64,000 nucleotides of DNA, from the NCBI GenBank assembly GCA_963737745.1, contig CAVTTR010000007.1:186001-250000 (forward strand), in the 5' to 3' direction. This DNA comes from Bog-473 sp963737745. GTDB taxonomy: Bacteria > Actinomycetota > Acidimicrobiia > Acidimicrobiales > RAAP-2. Made by a program: the position numbers and the translations under genes. The notes under the pieces were generated by a model, which did not search any database, was not told where the DNA came from, and saw nothing but the letters and a program-made list of their open reading frames with translations. Of the stretch, positions 50,792 to 58,842 are shown one piece after another. The stretch's first letter is position 1. Each line of letters begins with the position of its first letter.

Positions 50792-51688
50792 ATGCCACTG
50801 CAGCCGTCTCCATCCGCCGAGAGGACGATTCAAATCGTTCGCTTCCTTGCAGAACACCCGGGCGAGACCTTCAGTGTGTCGGATCTCGCCCGTCGCGTTG
50901 GGCAGAATCGAGCCACGTGTCAAGCGGTCATGCTGGCGCTGGAGGCTGCCAACTGGGTACAGCGTCGTGACGGCGGCGGCTACACCCTCGGCGTCGGACT
51001 CATCTCCGTTGGAGCAGCGGCACAACGTGGTACTGGAGTCATCGAGCTGCTGAGGTCCGCGGCACAGGACCTGTATCTGGCGACGGGTTGCGAGGTCATC
51101 GCCTGTCTTCCGACCGGAACACACATGATCGCCGTTGCCCGCGCAGGTCCCAGCGACCCCTTCTCTGTCGCTACGAACATCGGTCAAGCTTTCTCGATCG
51201 AGCCACCGGTGGGCCTTTCATACGCAGCGTGGGACGATAACGAACTCGACCGATGGATGGACCGTGCGCCGCAGCTCAGTGTTGTTGAGCGAACACGGCT
51301 CACCGAGGCCGCCGCCCTTGTACGCCAGCTCGGTTACAGCGTCACGCTCGATCCAGCTACCCGACGAGCCCTCGATGGATCCGTCGGCTCCCTCGCTGAG
51401 GCGGATCGAGCGGAGGTGCTCGCTGCGCTGGCCCATGATGACTACGCAGCAATTGACGCCACCCGTCGCAATGTTCGGGTCTCCAACGTCTCGGCTCCCG
51501 TTTTCGGTCCCGACAACCGCATTACGGCCCTTATCGGACTCACTCTCGGCCCTGACGATTCTTTCCACCTGCGGGACCAAGCGGCGCTGCTTTGTGCCGC
51601 CGCCCGTCGCCTTGGTGATCACTTGGAGGCCGCCACAGACACATCACCTGTCAACTCCCGTCCGCACTTGACGAAATCCCAGCGCTAG
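50792..51688 (+). CDS. IclR-family transcriptional regulator (copy B)
   Basis: 298 residues. N-terminal HTH 'TIQIVRFLAEHPGETFSVSDLARRVGQNRATCQAVMLALEAANWVQRRDGGGYTLGVGLI' and effector domain 'LPTGTHMIAVARAGPSDPFSVATNIGQAFSIEPPVGLSYAAWDDNELDRWMDRAP'. The arrangement and many segments match copy A (46395-47267), including 'R-A-T-C-Q-S/A-V-x-L-A-L-E' in the recognition helix. It probably binds the palindrome in front of it and regulates the divergent sulfotransferase gene and itself. Confidence 0.85.
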   Translation: MPLQPSPSAERTIQIVRFLAEHPGETFSVSDLARRVGQNRATCQAVMLALEAANWVQRRDGGGYTLGVGLISVGAAAQRGTGVIELLRSAAQDLYLATGCEVIACLPTGTHMIAVARAGPSDPFSVATNIGQAFSIEPPVGLSYAAWDDNELDRWMDRAPQLSVVERTRLTEAAALVRQLGYSVTLDPATRRALDGSVGSLAEADRAEVLAALAHDDYAAIDATRRNVRVSNVSAPVFGPDNRITALIGLTLGPDDSFHLRDQAALLCAAARRLGDHLEAATDTSPVNSRPHLTKSQR

Positions 51689-51937
51689 AGTTAGCATTCC
51701 ATCACGAGGGTGCTGTCAGAAACCGCCGTCGGCTCGTAGAACGTCGCAGCGGGGGGTTGGTCAAACCAAGCATTCCATTCGTTGCATCCTGTCTGGATCT
51801 GGACGTGTGTCCCCGAGAGAGCAGCAGAGCTCTTGTCAGCGCGACCTCTCATGTACGGAACCCGACGGGTGCAAGGAGAGACGGCGACGCGTCCCGGCCG
51901 TCACTGACGCATGGAAACCAATAGAGACGAGGACAGG

Positions 51938-52975
51938 ATGACTGATGGAGGCGCTGCGCTCGACCTGACCGGCGGACGGGAACCAGAGACGGACTATCTC
52001 ATCGCCGAACCGCCGACCGATCCGATCCGTCTCGAAGGCTTGAACGTGTGGCTCTGGGACGACGCTGGGGAGATCAGCCTGCCTCGAATGGGTGTGGATG
52101 CGCAGGGCGCGACGTGGACCTCGGAACGGATGGTGTCCGCCAACGTGGCCCGTCGGGACGGCCGCATCTACAGACTCTTTGTCAAGGACAGCCCGCCGCA
52201 TCGGACTGAAGGCGCCGACGGTCTCCCTCGGGTCATCGGCGGCGGTCCGTTGCGATTTGAATGTCTCAAACCCTTCGAGTCCTGGCGGATCCGGTTCGAT
52301 GGCCAGGTTGAGGCCACCACGGTGGAGGAACAGCTCGGCCCTCACGCACAGGACGCCGTGCATTCGACCGTCCCCCTGGAACTCGACATCGAAGCCCGTA
52401 TGGCGGTCCCACCGTGGACGCAGGGCACCCTCGAGACGCAAGGACAGTACATCGCTGGTGAAGACCGTTACGAGCAATTGTTCAGCGCTAAGGGTCACGT
52501 GACGATCGACGGCATCGAAAATGCGTTCACCGGTGGTGGGTTGCGCGTGCACCGCCGGGGCGGACGCCGCAGCGACATGTCCGATTGGCGCGGCCACTGC
52601 TGGCAGTCAGCGAAGTTCCCGAGCGGACGGGCCTTCGGATACATCCACCACGCGGCGCGACCCGGCGGCTCTCCGAGGTATTGCGAAGGGTTCGTCTTCG
52701 AAGACGGGACGATGTATTCCGCACATGTCGTGAACTCGCCTTGGATGACAACTGTCATGCCTTCCGGACAGGACGTGTCCTTCGCACTTGAGTACAACGG
52801 CCGGCGTGCGGAGATCAAGGGTGAGACGATTATGTCGACCTTCTCGCTCAACGGTCCTATCGGCAATCTCCAGCAGGGCACCGTCAGGTACAGGTGGGGC
52901 AACGAATATGCCAATGGAATGATCGAGCGTTCCTACCCGGACAGCGACATCAAGCTCTTCCCGGGGAGAATCTGA
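51938..52975 (+). CDS. AttH/DUF7064-like lipocalin-type protein (paralogue 2 of 3)
   Basis: About 345 residues; ATG 51938 is chosen because the paralogue at 38431-39447 starts at the equivalent point (an ATG at 51911 is also in frame). It matches that paralogue along its length: 'LDLTGGREPETDYLIAEPPTDPIRLEGLNVWLWDDAG', 'PRVIGGGPLRFECLKPFESWRIRFDGQVEATTVEEQL', 'GTLETQGQYIAGEDRYEQLFSAKGHVTIDG', 'GRRSDMSDWRGHCWQSAKFPSGRAFGY' and 'YRWGNEYANGMIERSYPDSD'. No signal peptide. The upstream 249-bp gap shows nothing I can name. Confidence 0.7.
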   Translation: MTDGGAALDLTGGREPETDYLIAEPPTDPIRLEGLNVWLWDDAGEISLPRMGVDAQGATWTSERMVSANVARRDGRIYRLFVKDSPPHRTEGADGLPRVIGGGPLRFECLKPFESWRIRFDGQVEATTVEEQLGPHAQDAVHSTVPLELDIEARMAVPPWTQGTLETQGQYIAGEDRYEQLFSAKGHVTIDGIENAFTGGGLRVHRRGGRRSDMSDWRGHCWQSAKFPSGRAFGYIHHAARPGGSPRYCEGFVFEDGTMYSAHVVNSPWMTTVMPSGQDVSFALEYNGRRAEIKGETIMSTFSLNGPIGNLQQGTVRYRWGNEYANGMIERSYPDSDIKLFPGRI

Positions 52976-53038
52976 CCGCACCATTCGGGCGGCTCGATCA
53001 CCCGAAAGAACGACGAACTTCGCCACGTACACTCAAAT

Positions 53039-53716
53039 ATGACTCGGTCCGGACCAAACCCATCAGAGTCGCCGCGGGCGAGGGGAAGACCACCCTCGCT
53101 TAGCGAGCAAGCAATCGTTTCGGTAGCACGACGGCTCGTCGGCGAGGTCGGCATCGACAGTCTGTCGATGCGAGCCCTTGCTCGAGAACTCCGCGTTCCC
53201 ACCATGACGATCTATCACTACGTTCCCAACCTTGAAGCTGTTCGAGAACTGGTGGTCAATGACATACTTCGCGAGATCCGCGTTCCTGGACGGGAAGAGG
53301 GGACGTGGGAAGAGCGTCTCCGACGCTTGGAACGCGAGGCCCGGCGCGTATTGGCTGAACAACCTGGCATGTCTGCCCAGATGAGGGACGGGGGATCGGC
53401 GGAAGGTACGCGACTGGCCGAAGGAGTATTAGCGATTCTGCACGATGGGGGATTTAGCCCTCAGGACGCCGTTTTATGTTTCGCAACGCTCTTCACCTTC
53501 ATGACAGGTCAGATCGATCTCGACACCATGGCTCACGCCGTGGTCAATGAATCCCTGGGGGCAACCCTCGAAGGCGTCACCCGCACCACACCTTTTTCAC
53601 ACGATGAACTTTTCGAGTTCGGATTCGACGCCGTCATTGAGGGTCTGAAAATAAAGCTGCTCCGTCAAGAGGACCGCCACGGTGGTCCAAGCTCTCGGGT
53701 CGAGTCCTCGACCTAG
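53039..53716 (+). CDS. TetR/AcrR-family transcriptional regulator
   Basis: 225 residues. After a basic tail the HTH spans about 20-65: 'AIVSVARRLVGEVGIDSLSMRALARELRVPTMTIYHYVPNLEAVRELVVNDI', recognition helix 'PTMTIYHYV'. The C-terminal domain is of the TetR_C_3 kind ('GTWEERLRRLEREARRVLAEQPGMSAQM'). A TACACT -10 box lies about 8 nt before ATG 53039, so the message is probably leaderless. It closes the catabolic region; a target cannot be fixed. Confidence 0.85.
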   Translation: MTRSGPNPSESPRARGRPPSLSEQAIVSVARRLVGEVGIDSLSMRALARELRVPTMTIYHYVPNLEAVRELVVNDILREIRVPGREEGTWEERLRRLEREARRVLAEQPGMSAQMRDGGSAEGTRLAEGVLAILHDGGFSPQDAVLCFATLFTFMTGQIDLDTMAHAVVNESLGATLEGVTRTTPFSHDELFEFGFDAVIEGLKIKLLRQEDRHGGPSSRVESST

Positions 53717-53940
53717 CGTCTTTCAAAGACAAGGAGAATGTTCGCCCGTCATCGCGCTGAAGTCGGCGTTCCGGCGACGGAGCGAACACATCTGTCCGCT
53801 CGGGACTGATCTCCGGAGTCCATCGCGTCATCACCTTGCGTCACGACTCCGCCACATCGGGATCGGAAGGCCACACACCGGCCTGCGCGTCGTTGTGCTG
53901 GCGCACTATCGCCGGGTAGTCCTTTGTTGGTACCCAGGAG

Positions 53941-55134
53941 TCATGCCTCATGCGACGTGACACCGAATGAAGGAATCCTGACCGTGACAGACAGGCCACC
54001 ACCCTTCCGAGGTATAGCCATGGCGCCGCCACCGTGAATGGCAGCAATGGCCGCCACAATGGTCAACCCGAGCCCAGAGCCATCATGAGACGTGCGGTCG
54101 TTCAGGCGCTGGAACGGTTGGAAGATGCGATCGACGTCCGCTGGACTGATGATCTGGCCCGTGTTGTCTACAGTCAGCTGGGTGGCCGCCGCGACCGTCC
54201 GAGTCCTGATCCAGATGTCACCGGCGGAAGTGTTGTAGCAAACCGCGTTGTCGATCAGGTTTGCAATGAGCCGTTGAGCCAGCACTGGATCGCCCGATAT
54301 AACAGCAGGATCCAATGTCGCGTGAAGCCTTCGATCGCCAATGTCGGCAGCATCGAGGACGTCCTCAGCCACCGTGGCCAAGTCGACCTCTTCCCGTACC
54401 GTAAGGCCGCGCTCGCTACGCGCCAGAATGAGCAGCGCGCCGATGAGGTGCTCGGCGTGATCGACCGCGGCACGGATGTCCCTCCCCATGCCGCGCAGAT
54501 CATCGGGTGTGCTATCCGGATTGGTCAACACGACGTCAACCGTCGTGCGCATGACGGAGAGGGGAGTGCGTAGTTCATGCGACGCGTTGGCAATAAACTG
54601 CCGCTGGCTCTCGAACGCGGATTGGAGCCGGTTGAGCATCTCGTCGAATGTCTCAGCCAACTCGCTGAGTTCATCGTGCGGACCCTGCAGCGCCACGCGA
54701 GCTGAAAGATTGTCCTCCGACGCGGCTCGCGCCGCTGCGGTTATCCGGTGCACCGGGCGCAGCGACCGCCCGGAGAAGATCCAACCGAGGATGGCGGCGA
54801 GTGCAATGACCGCGCCGAGTGTGAGCAAGGAGTACAGCAGCAAGTGTGACAAGGTGAGATCTCGCTGGTGTTGCGCCCCGAGCTGCTGCTCGAGAGACGA
54901 GATGCACTCGACGATGAGGGCCTTGTTGGGATGGTTGCCTGGCTGCTCGGATCTGCAGTGCGCCAAGATGCTGGCCGGAACGCTCTTGGCCGAGGAGGAT
55001 GGCTGGCTCTGTACGCCCATGTGCGCCACCAGGATGTAACTGACCGCCACAACAATCGCCCCGCACACGGCAAACAGACCCGTATAGAGGAGGGTCAGGC
55101 GTGCTCGGACGGTCAGCTGCGGGCGCCTGCTCAC
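53941..55134 (-). CDS. Sensor histidine kinase (two-component system)
   Basis: 397 residues. TM1 about 13-37, an extracellular sensor loop of about 60 residues with two Cys ('HCRSEQPG', 'IVECISSLE'), TM2 about 97-120, HAMP (about 121-172), HisKA with phospho-acceptor His186 in 'ASHELRTPLSV', and a HATPase with N-box 'IANLIDNAVCYN', G1 'SPADVDRIFQPFQR' and G2 'GSGLGLTIV'. Transmitter order is standard for an OmpR-class partner. It overlaps the regulator gene by 4 nt (start ATG 55134), so they are co-transcribed. The loop Cys could form a disulfide and sense cell-envelope stress. Confidence 0.9.
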   Translation of the reverse strand: MSRRPQLTVRARLTLLYTGLFAVCGAIVVAVSYILVAHMGVQSQPSSSAKSVPASILAHCRSEQPGNHPNKALIVECISSLEQQLGAQHQRDLTLSHLLLYSLLTLGAVIALAAILGWIFSGRSLRPVHRITAAARAASEDNLSARVALQGPHDELSELAETFDEMLNRLQSAFESQRQFIANASHELRTPLSVMRTTVDVVLTNPDSTPDDLRGMGRDIRAAVDHAEHLIGALLILARSERGLTVREEVDLATVAEDVLDAADIGDRRLHATLDPAVISGDPVLAQRLIANLIDNAVCYNTSAGDIWIRTRTVAAATQLTVDNTGQIISPADVDRIFQPFQRLNDRTSHDGSGLGLTIVAAIAAIHGGGAMAIPRKGGGLSVTVRIPSFGVTSHEA

Positions 55135-55775
55135 ATGCGGTACCCCTTCCCCACCACGGTTTCGATCAGCGGCGGGTCGCCGAGCTTGCGCCGCAACCGG
55201 GTCATTGTCACCGAGACGATGTTGCTGAACGGGTCAGCATTGGCGTCCCACACGTGCTCGAGGAGTTCTTCCGCACTTACCAGAGCACCGTCGGCGGCCA
55301 GAAGCAGCTCGAGCATCCCGAACTCCTTGCGGGTCAGGGACAGGAGACGCGAACCGCGCCTGGCGCGATGTCGGGCGAGGTCTACGCTCAGGTCTCCTCG
55401 ATGCAGCACCGGTGCTGACGATGGTGCCCGACGCGAAAGCGCCCGCACGCGGGCGACGAGTTCGGCGAATACGAAAGGCTTGGGTAGATAGTCGTCCGCT
55501 CCGAGTTCCAGGCCGTCAACCCGGTCATCGACGTCGCCCGCGGCAGTGAGCATCAGGATTCGCGGGCCCGTGCCGGCCAGCGCCCGACACACATGGTCAC
55601 CATGGACACCTGGTATGTCCCGGTCGAGCACGATCACGTCATAGGCGGTCTGTGCAGCGACGTCCAGCGCAGACGGCCCGTCGTACACGGTGTCGACCGC
55701 CATCCCGGCCTGGCGCAATCCCTGCGCGATCCGGTCGGCCAGCGTCGCATGGTCCTCGACCACCAGCACGCGCAT
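55131..55775 (-). CDS. OmpR/PhoB-family response regulator
   Basis: About 214 residues from ATG 55775. The receiver has E7/D8, the phosphorylated Asp51 in 'YDVIVLDRDIPG', Thr in 'ILMLTAAGDV' and Lys in 'ADDYLPKPF'. The winged-helix effector domain follows ('SLTRKEFGMLELLLAADGALVSAEELLEHVWDANADPFSNIVSVTMTRLRRKLGD..IETVVGKGYRM'), the standard OmpR class. A conserved 60-bp block with three GACATC-type half-sites lies between this gene and the divergent lipoprotein relic, and again before the lipoprotein gene at 57002, so the regulator probably binds there. Confidence 0.9.
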   Translation of the reverse strand: MRVLVVEDHATLADRIAQGLRQAGMAVDTVYDGPSALDVAAQTAYDVIVLDRDIPGVHGDHVCRALAGTGPRILMLTAAGDVDDRVDGLELGADDYLPKPFVFAELVARVRALSRRAPSSAPVLHRGDLSVDLARHRARRGSRLLSLTRKEFGMLELLLAADGALVSAEELLEHVWDANADPFSNIVSVTMTRLRRKLGDPPLIETVVGKGYRM

Positions 55776-55799
55776 CGCAACAGTATGCGCCGGCGGGCA

Positions 55800-55861
55800 T
55801 GACATCCGCCCGACATCGCCTGTAGCGCTGATGTCACGTGCCCAGGCGTAGAACTGCCGGC
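55800..55861. promoter_or_regulatory. Response-regulator-type control block, copy 1
   Basis: GACATC-cgccc-GACATC-gcctgtagcgct-GATGTC occupies 55801-55835: two direct half-sites 11 bp apart (start to start) and one inverted. A -10-like TAGAACT follows, and ATG 55862 is 7-8 nt after it. The last 61 nt before the ATG align without gaps to the copy at 56941-57001 (about 44 of 60 identical). The block also lies upstream of the divergent regulator gene (55775), so autoregulation is possible. Confidence 0.6.
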
Positions 55862-56223
55862 ATGCGAATCTCGGCCGCCATCATCGTGACGGCCAGCCTC
55901 GTCCTCCTGGCGGCGGCATCCGGTCGCGCTTCATCTTCCGCCGGTTCCTCCCTTGGCTCGGAGGGGCCACGACCGCGGGAGGGACGACGAGCTCCGAGCT
56001 ACTGGCATTCGCTCGCTGCGTGCGCTCCCACGGCGTGGCGAACTACCCGGACCCCACCAGTGGCGGAAAGCTGCCCAGCGCAACCTCGCAGCAACTCGGG
56101 GCAGTACATCATGAGGCACGGTCTTCTGGAGGCACCAGGCAGGGCTGGAGTCGGGAAGTGAGCACAACCACGGTGCCTTCGGTGCCCGCCACGATCGACC
56201 AACTCCAAGGGCGGTCATGGTGA
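55862..56223 (+). pseudogene. Decayed copy of the CMR-motif lipoprotein
   Basis: ATG 55862 opens a signal peptide (MRISAAIIVTASLVLLAAAS) in which the lipobox Cys has become Ser. The frame fails at about 55930-55960, where the other frame continues 'SSELLAFARCVRSHGVANYPDPTSGGKLPSATSQQLG', the same motif as the intact genes at 56217 and 57002. After that the family similarity ends before the second motif, and the relic stops at 56223, overlapping the next start. At least one frameshift and a lost second half mark it as a pseudogene, although its promoter is well kept. Confidence 0.55.
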
Positions 56224-56816
56224 GCGACAATGCCCGCTTCTTGCGGCCGCCAGTCCGGGCTGGGTCAACCCGCGTAAGAACTTTGGTCGCGCTCATCGCT
56301 GGTGCGGCTCTCATGCTGACGGCGGCAGCATGCGGCGGCAGTCCATCGTCGACTGAGTCCGGCCGGACATCGAGCGCGGGAGCGCCATCAAACACCCAGT
56401 CGGTGGACTCGGAAACGCTCGCCTTCTCTCGCTGCATGCGGGCGAACGGGGTGCCGAACTTCCCAGACCCCAACACGAGCGGGGTGTGGCCGAAGCCTCA
56501 AGTCGAAGGAGTGGCCAGCAGTCCTCAGTACCCGGCTGCCGCCAGGGCTTGTGGGCACCTGCTCCCAGACGGCGGTCCCGGCGTCGCCCCGTCTCAGGCT
56601 GTGGACCAGAAAATCCAGAACGATATGACGAAGTTCGCCCAGTGCATGCGCACTCACGGGGTGTCCGAATGGCCCGATCCCACACTCGATCAGGGGAGAG
56701 CCGTCTTCGATCCGCAGGCCGCTGGGATTGACACCAACTCGCCACAGATCAGCGCCAAGGTGCACGAATGCGAGCACGTGTTTCCCGCAAGCATAGGAAT
56801 TCCTCCAGGGGCGTAG
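56217..56816 (+). CDS. Secreted lipoprotein with two 'C-M-R-x-H/N-G-V' motifs (copy 2)
   Basis: 199 residues. A lipoprotein signal (RVRTLVALIAGAALMLTAAACGG) with lipobox T-A-A-A-C. A Ser/Thr-rich linker is followed by motif 1 'LAFSRCMRANGVPNFPDPNTSG', a middle containing 'AARACGHLLPDGG', then motif 2 'TKFAQCMRTHGVSEWPDPTL' and a final 'VHECEHVFP'. Four Cys besides the lipobox Cys occur in two repeated pairs. Repetition suggests an internal duplication. Families with this motif occur in actinobacteria beside MacB-type ABC genes; the function is unknown. ATG 56217 overlaps the relic's end. Confidence 0.7.
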   Translation: MVSDNARFLRPPVRAGSTRVRTLVALIAGAALMLTAAACGGSPSSTESGRTSSAGAPSNTQSVDSETLAFSRCMRANGVPNFPDPNTSGVWPKPQVEGVASSPQYPAAARACGHLLPDGGPGVAPSQAVDQKIQNDMTKFAQCMRTHGVSEWPDPTLDQGRAVFDPQAAGIDTNSPQISAKVHECEHVFPASIGIPPGA

Positions 56817-56940
56817 GTTTGAGTTCGTCGCGTAGAGGCGACGGGTGAACAAACTTCCGTATCTGCAGGTCCACACTGGGCGAACCGCAGCGATCCCGAT
56901 CACAACCGCGAATGACCCACGAACATCTGCGATGTCGAAT

Positions 56941-57001
56941 GACGTCAGCCCGACATGACATGTAGCGCCAATGTCACCCGCGTCGGCGTACAACTTCGAG
57001 C
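56941..57001. promoter_or_regulatory. Response-regulator-type control block, copy 2
   Basis: GACGTC-agccc-GACATG, then ATGTCAC and a -10-like TACAACT end one nucleotide before ATG 57002. It aligns without gaps to the block at 55801-55861. The half-sites GACATC/GATGTC of copy 1 are kept as GAC(A/G)T(C/G) and ATGTC here. Together the two copies define a shared regulator site and a leaderless-type promoter. Confidence 0.6.
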
Positions 57002-57694
57002 ATGAAGCAAATGCCCATCCTTACGTCCACGTCAGCGAAGGGAAGGTCCCTCGACGACTCATCCGATCAAAGCACCGCTTCGACCCTTGACGCCTTTCCA
57101 AAGAGGCACTGCGTCCACTGCGTCCAATGCCAACACCGACCAAAGTGGGCGACTGCGCGTATCGCGGCAGCCTTCATTGCCACGGCAGGCCTGATCCTGC
57201 TGGCGTCGGCATGCGGCGGTAGTCCGTCCGCCAACAATTCCGCTGGCTCATCGAATACGTCAAGAGCAACGAATGCCCATCAGGTCGCCTTCTCCCGTTG
57301 CATGCGCTCCAGCGGCGTGACGAACTATCCGGATCCCAACACCAGCGGAGTGATCCCCAAGGAGAGTCCGCAGGAGTTGGGAGTCAGCAGTTCAAAGTTC
57401 CAATCGGCCCAAGACTCTTGTCAGCATCTGCTCCCGAACGGTGGCAACGTGCCGAATCAAGTCGAGGTGCAGCAAGTGAAGGCGCAAGGACTGAAATTCG
57501 CCCAGTGCATGCGCGCCCACGGCGTCGCTCTTCCTGACCCCGGCAGCGACGGTCAGATACCTGACCCGTCAACCGTTGGGCTCAATCAGGGCTCGAAGTC
57601 GTTCGAGGCTGCCAACCAGGCATGCGGTAAGTACCGACCTCCCTACATGCCTTCGAACGCCCAATACAACGCGTACGCCCAACAGGGGTCATGA
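57002..57694 (+). CDS. Secreted lipoprotein with two 'C-M-R-x-H/S-G-V' motifs (copy 3)
   Basis: 230 residues. About 47 hydrophilic residues, with a Cys-rich patch 'HCVHCVQCQH', precede the signal core 'RIAAAFIATAGLILLASACGG' (lipobox A-S-A-C). Then motif 1 'VAFSRCMRSSGVTNYPDPNTSGVIPK', 'AQDSCQHLLPNGG', motif 2 'LKFAQCMRAHGVALPDPGSDG' and 'ANQACGKYRPP'. The same order of four paired Cys occurs as in the gene at 56217. The long N-terminal extension before the signal is odd and may mean that the true start is the internal one nearer the core, but no ribosome site supports this. It overlaps the next gene by 4 nt (ATGA). Confidence 0.7.
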   Translation: MKQMPILTSTSAKGRSLDDSSDQSTASTLDAFPKRHCVHCVQCQHRPKWATARIAAAFIATAGLILLASACGGSPSANNSAGSSNTSRATNAHQVAFSRCMRSSGVTNYPDPNTSGVIPKESPQELGVSSSKFQSAQDSCQHLLPNGGNVPNQVEVQQVKAQGLKFAQCMRAHGVALPDPGSDGQIPDPSTVGLNQGSKSFEAANQACGKYRPPYMPSNAQYNAYAQQGS

Positions 57695-58842
57695 GTATGG
57701 CACTCGCTGAGAAAATGCGACCCACACCCGACCAGCCCACGAAACACTGGCGGCGGCGCAGATCTTTTTGGCTCATCGGAGCCGTCGTAGTCGTTGTCGG
57801 GGCAGGGGTTGCGGTCAGCCACTCCGATCCCTTTTCGTCCGGAACGGCAACACGGTCGGGTGATGGCGACGACCGTGGTCCGACGTCGCTCTACACCGTT
57901 ACCCGCCGGGGACTGTCCTCGCAGACCCAAGTACCGGCCACGCTCGGCTATGCCGGCAGCTTCGACGTCGTGAATCAGGCGCAGGGGACGTTGACCGCCC
58001 TCCCCGCGGTGGGCCAAGTAGTGAGCCAAGGTCAGGTGCTCTATCAGGTGAGTGGTGCCCCGGTCGTGCTTCTCTACGGTTCGACTCCCGCCTACCGGAC
58101 GCTGACGCCGGGACTCACCGGCCCCGATGTCGAGGAGCTGAACTATGACCTTGTCGCGCTGGACGAATATCCAAGTGGCGGAATTTTGCCTACCCCTGAC
58201 ACCTTCAATTCCGCCACGGAGTACGGAGTCAAGAAGCTTCAGGTTGCGCTTGGAGTCACGCAGACTGGTTCTCTCGCGTTTGGACAGGTGGTCTTCTTGC
58301 CCTCCACGGCCCGGATCACTTCGGTGGCAGCCACCCTGGGCGCGCCAGTCCAGGCCGGTCAGCAGGTACTGTCGGCGACCTCTACGACACGTCAGGTCAG
58401 CATGGCGCTCGACGCGTCCCAACAGTCCGAGGTGGCGCCCGGGGACAAGGTCAGCATCACTTTGCCGAACAACCAGGCCACGCCGGGACTGATCTCCTCG
58501 GTTGGCACAGTCGCCGCCGCCCCTTCGCCGGGGAGTTCGGATGACTCACCGACAATCACGGTGCTCGTGAAGTTGACCGATCCGGCCGCCTCCGGAACCG
58601 ATGACCAGGCACCGGTGAACGTCACGATCACGACCGGGACCGTCGCCAACGTGCTCGTGGTACCTGTCGACGCACTCTTGGCCACATCGGGCGGTGCCTA
58701 CGAAGTGGAAGTGGCAGCCTCCAACGGCGAACGGCTTCTGGTCCCGGTCACGTTGGGTCTCTTCGATGACGCCGCGGGCCTGGTGCAAGTGAGCGGACCC
58801 AGGCTGGCAGCGGGGCAACGAGTGGTGGTGCCAACCCTTTGA
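57691..58842 (+). CDS. Membrane-fusion protein of an ABC efflux system, with peptidoglycan-binding-like domain
   Basis: 383 residues. A single N-terminal anchor helix (about 26-45, 'FWLIGAVVVVVGAGVAVSH'). Then a HlyD-like barrel-sandwich region 'SSQTQVPATLGYAGSFDVVNQAQGTLTALPAVGQVVSQGQVLYQV', an inserted peptidoglycan-binding-like segment 'YRTLTPGLTGPDVEELNYDLVALDEY..FNSATEYGVKKLQVALGVTQTG', and the second half of the hybrid motif 'SVAATLGAPVQAGQQVLSATS'. It links the inner-membrane pump to the wall. It overlaps the lipoprotein gene by ATGA and the ATPase gene by TTGA, so the whole set is one operon. Confidence 0.8.
   Translation: MSMALAEKMRPTPDQPTKHWRRRRSFWLIGAVVVVVGAGVAVSHSDPFSSGTATRSGDGDDRGPTSLYTVTRRGLSSQTQVPATLGYAGSFDVVNQAQGTLTALPAVGQVVSQGQVLYQVSGAPVVLLYGSTPAYRTLTPGLTGPDVEELNYDLVALDEYPSGGILPTPDTFNSATEYGVKKLQVALGVTQTGSLAFGQVVFLPSTARITSVAATLGAPVQAGQQVLSATSTTRQVSMALDASQQSEVAPGDKVSITLPNNQATPGLISSVGTVAAAPSPGSSDDSPTITVLVKLTDPAASGTDDQAPVNVTITTGTVANVLVVPVDALLATSGGAYEVEVAASNGERLLVPVTLGLFDDAAGLVQVSGPRLAAGQRVVVPTL

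Noticed and set aside
55862..56223. Treating the region as an ordinary intact gene
   Set aside because: The lipobox Cys is lost, the motif is in a different frame from the signal peptide, and the second half of the family is missing.
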